Shown here: piece by piece, positions 63,527 to 64,000 of the stretch
Layout: every line of letters starts with the position of its first letter
Position numbering within the stretch: position 1 is the first letter of the stretch
From: Thermococcaceae archaeon
GTDB lineage: Archaea > Methanobacteriota_B > Thermococci > Thermococcales > Thermococcaceae
Reading direction: 5' to 3'
DNA length: 64,000 nucleotides
NCBI GenBank assembly: GCA_030156945.1
Contig: JASGLT010000006.1
Location: forward strand, 1-64,000
Notes under the pieces: generated by a model
Database searches by the model: none
Told to the model about the DNA's origin: nothing
The model's input: only the letters and a program-made list of their open reading frames with translations
Position numbers and translations under genes: made by a program

Positions 63527-64000
63527 ATGGTGGAAAAGTTCATACTTTCTCTCGATGAGGGTACGACTTCCGCCAGGGCAATAATCTTCGACAGGGAGAG
63601 CAACATCCACGGAATAGGCCAGTACGAGTTCCCCCAGCACTATCCAAGGCCGGGATGGGTCGAGCACAACCCCGAGGAGATATGGGACGCCCAGCTCAGG
63701 GCGATAAAAGATGCAATTCAGAGCGCTAAAATAGAGCCGAATCAGATAGCGGCGATAGGAGTTACCAACCAGCGCGAGACGACGCTTGTATGGGACAAAG
63801 AGGGTAAGCCGTTGTACAACGCAATAGTCTGGCAGTGCAGGAGAACGGCTGAAATGGTTGAGGAGATAAAGCGCGAGTACGGGACGATGATAAAGGAGAA
63901 GACCGGCCTCGTCCCCGATGCCTACTTTTCTGCCTCGAAGCTTAAGTGGCTCCTCGACAACGTTCCAGGTTTAAGGGAGAAGGCCGAGAAAGGCGAGGTA
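63527..64000 (+). CDS. glpK: Glycerol kinase (partial, continues beyond window)
   Basis: The first 158 residues are visible: FGGY-kinase N-terminal domain with '[17 protein letters not shown]', '[18 protein letters not shown]', '[16 protein letters not shown]' and 'AIVWQCRRT'. Phosphorylates glycerol to glycerol-3-phosphate. ATG 63527 follows AGGTGAGGC. The frame is open to the end of the window. Confidence 0.96.
   Translation, partial: MVEKFILSLDEGTTSARAIIFDRESNIHGIGQYEFPQHYPRPGWVEHNPEEIWDAQLRAIKDAIQSAKIEPNQIAAIGVTNQRETTLVWDKEGKPLYNAIVWQCRRTAEMVEEIKREYGTMIKEKTGLVPDAYFSASKLKWLLDNVPGLREKAEKGEV

Overview
The window is a 64 kb stretch of a Thermococcales chromosome, most likely a Thermococcus species. 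It carries archaeal-only informational genes (TFB, histone, FEN-1, RpoP, eIF6, prefoldin beta, L39e, L31e, L18a, L37Ae, S19e, Pcc1, archaeal DnaG), Thermococcales metabolism (ADP-forming acetyl-CoA synthetase alpha, a tungsten oxidoreductase, archaeal phosphoglycerate mutase, GTP-PEPCK, an Mrp antiporter module), GGTGAT-type ribosome binding sites and TATA boxes about 25 nt before the inferred transcript starts. Base composition looks moderately GC-rich. There are no rRNA genes, no CRISPR array and no intact insertion sequence. One tRNA (Arg, anticodon TCG) and two convincing C/D box sRNAs are present.

Layout. 0-11.4 kb holds informational and housekeeping genes: the end of a CDC48-type ATPase, a PRC-barrel protein, a phosphoesterase, AcdA, FEN-1, TFB, PDCD5-like, S19e, YhbY, a VapBC pair, and the L39e-L31e-eIF6-L18a operon. 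11.5-21 kb has methylmalonyl-CoA mutase, an ABC exporter operon with a very large secreted partner, ornithine carbamoyltransferase and ThyX, with two frameshifted genes (DUF996 and DUF257). 21-32.9 kb has central carbon and redox genes (apgM behind a TGM-like operator; aldo/keto reductase plus WOR4-type tungsten enzyme), a BtuF-like lipoprotein, several orphan membrane proteins and a secreted protein broken at a poly-A/T tract. 33-42.8 kb is a translation and RNA gene set (Zn ribbon, DHH, DUF3194, prefoldin beta, Pcc1, Brix, RpoP, L37Ae) split by an ion-transport block: a Kef/Nap antiporter, an ACT protein and an eight-gene Mrp module. 42.9-43.55 kb is a non-coding element bounded by inverted repeats that abuts tRNA-Arg. 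43.6-49.9 kb holds dCTP deaminase, histone, a B12/radical SAM protein, a Toprim protein, DnaG and GltX. 50-58.9 kb holds an NSS-like transporter, PEPCK, a phosphohexomutase-like protein without the catalytic loop, Tmk, a HEPN/MNT toxin-antitoxin pair coupled to an alpha/beta hydrolase, and the first of two SLC45-like MFS carriers. 59-64 kb adds the second carrier, two GDPD phosphodiesterases, two unknown membrane proteins and the start of glycerol kinase.

How the genes work together. Glycolytic and gluconeogenic genes (apgM, pckG, acdA) and redox genes fit peptide- and sugar-fermenting metabolism. The two GDPDs and GlpK could form a route from glycerophosphodiesters and glycerol to glycerol-3-phosphate. 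dcd, thyX and tmk all serve dTTP synthesis, although they are not in one operon. The most unusual material is the 628-bp inverted-repeat element beside tRNA-Arg, the two sRNAs, the phosphohexomutase without its catalytic loop, and three to four genes whose frames break by one nucleotide, mostly at homopolymers.
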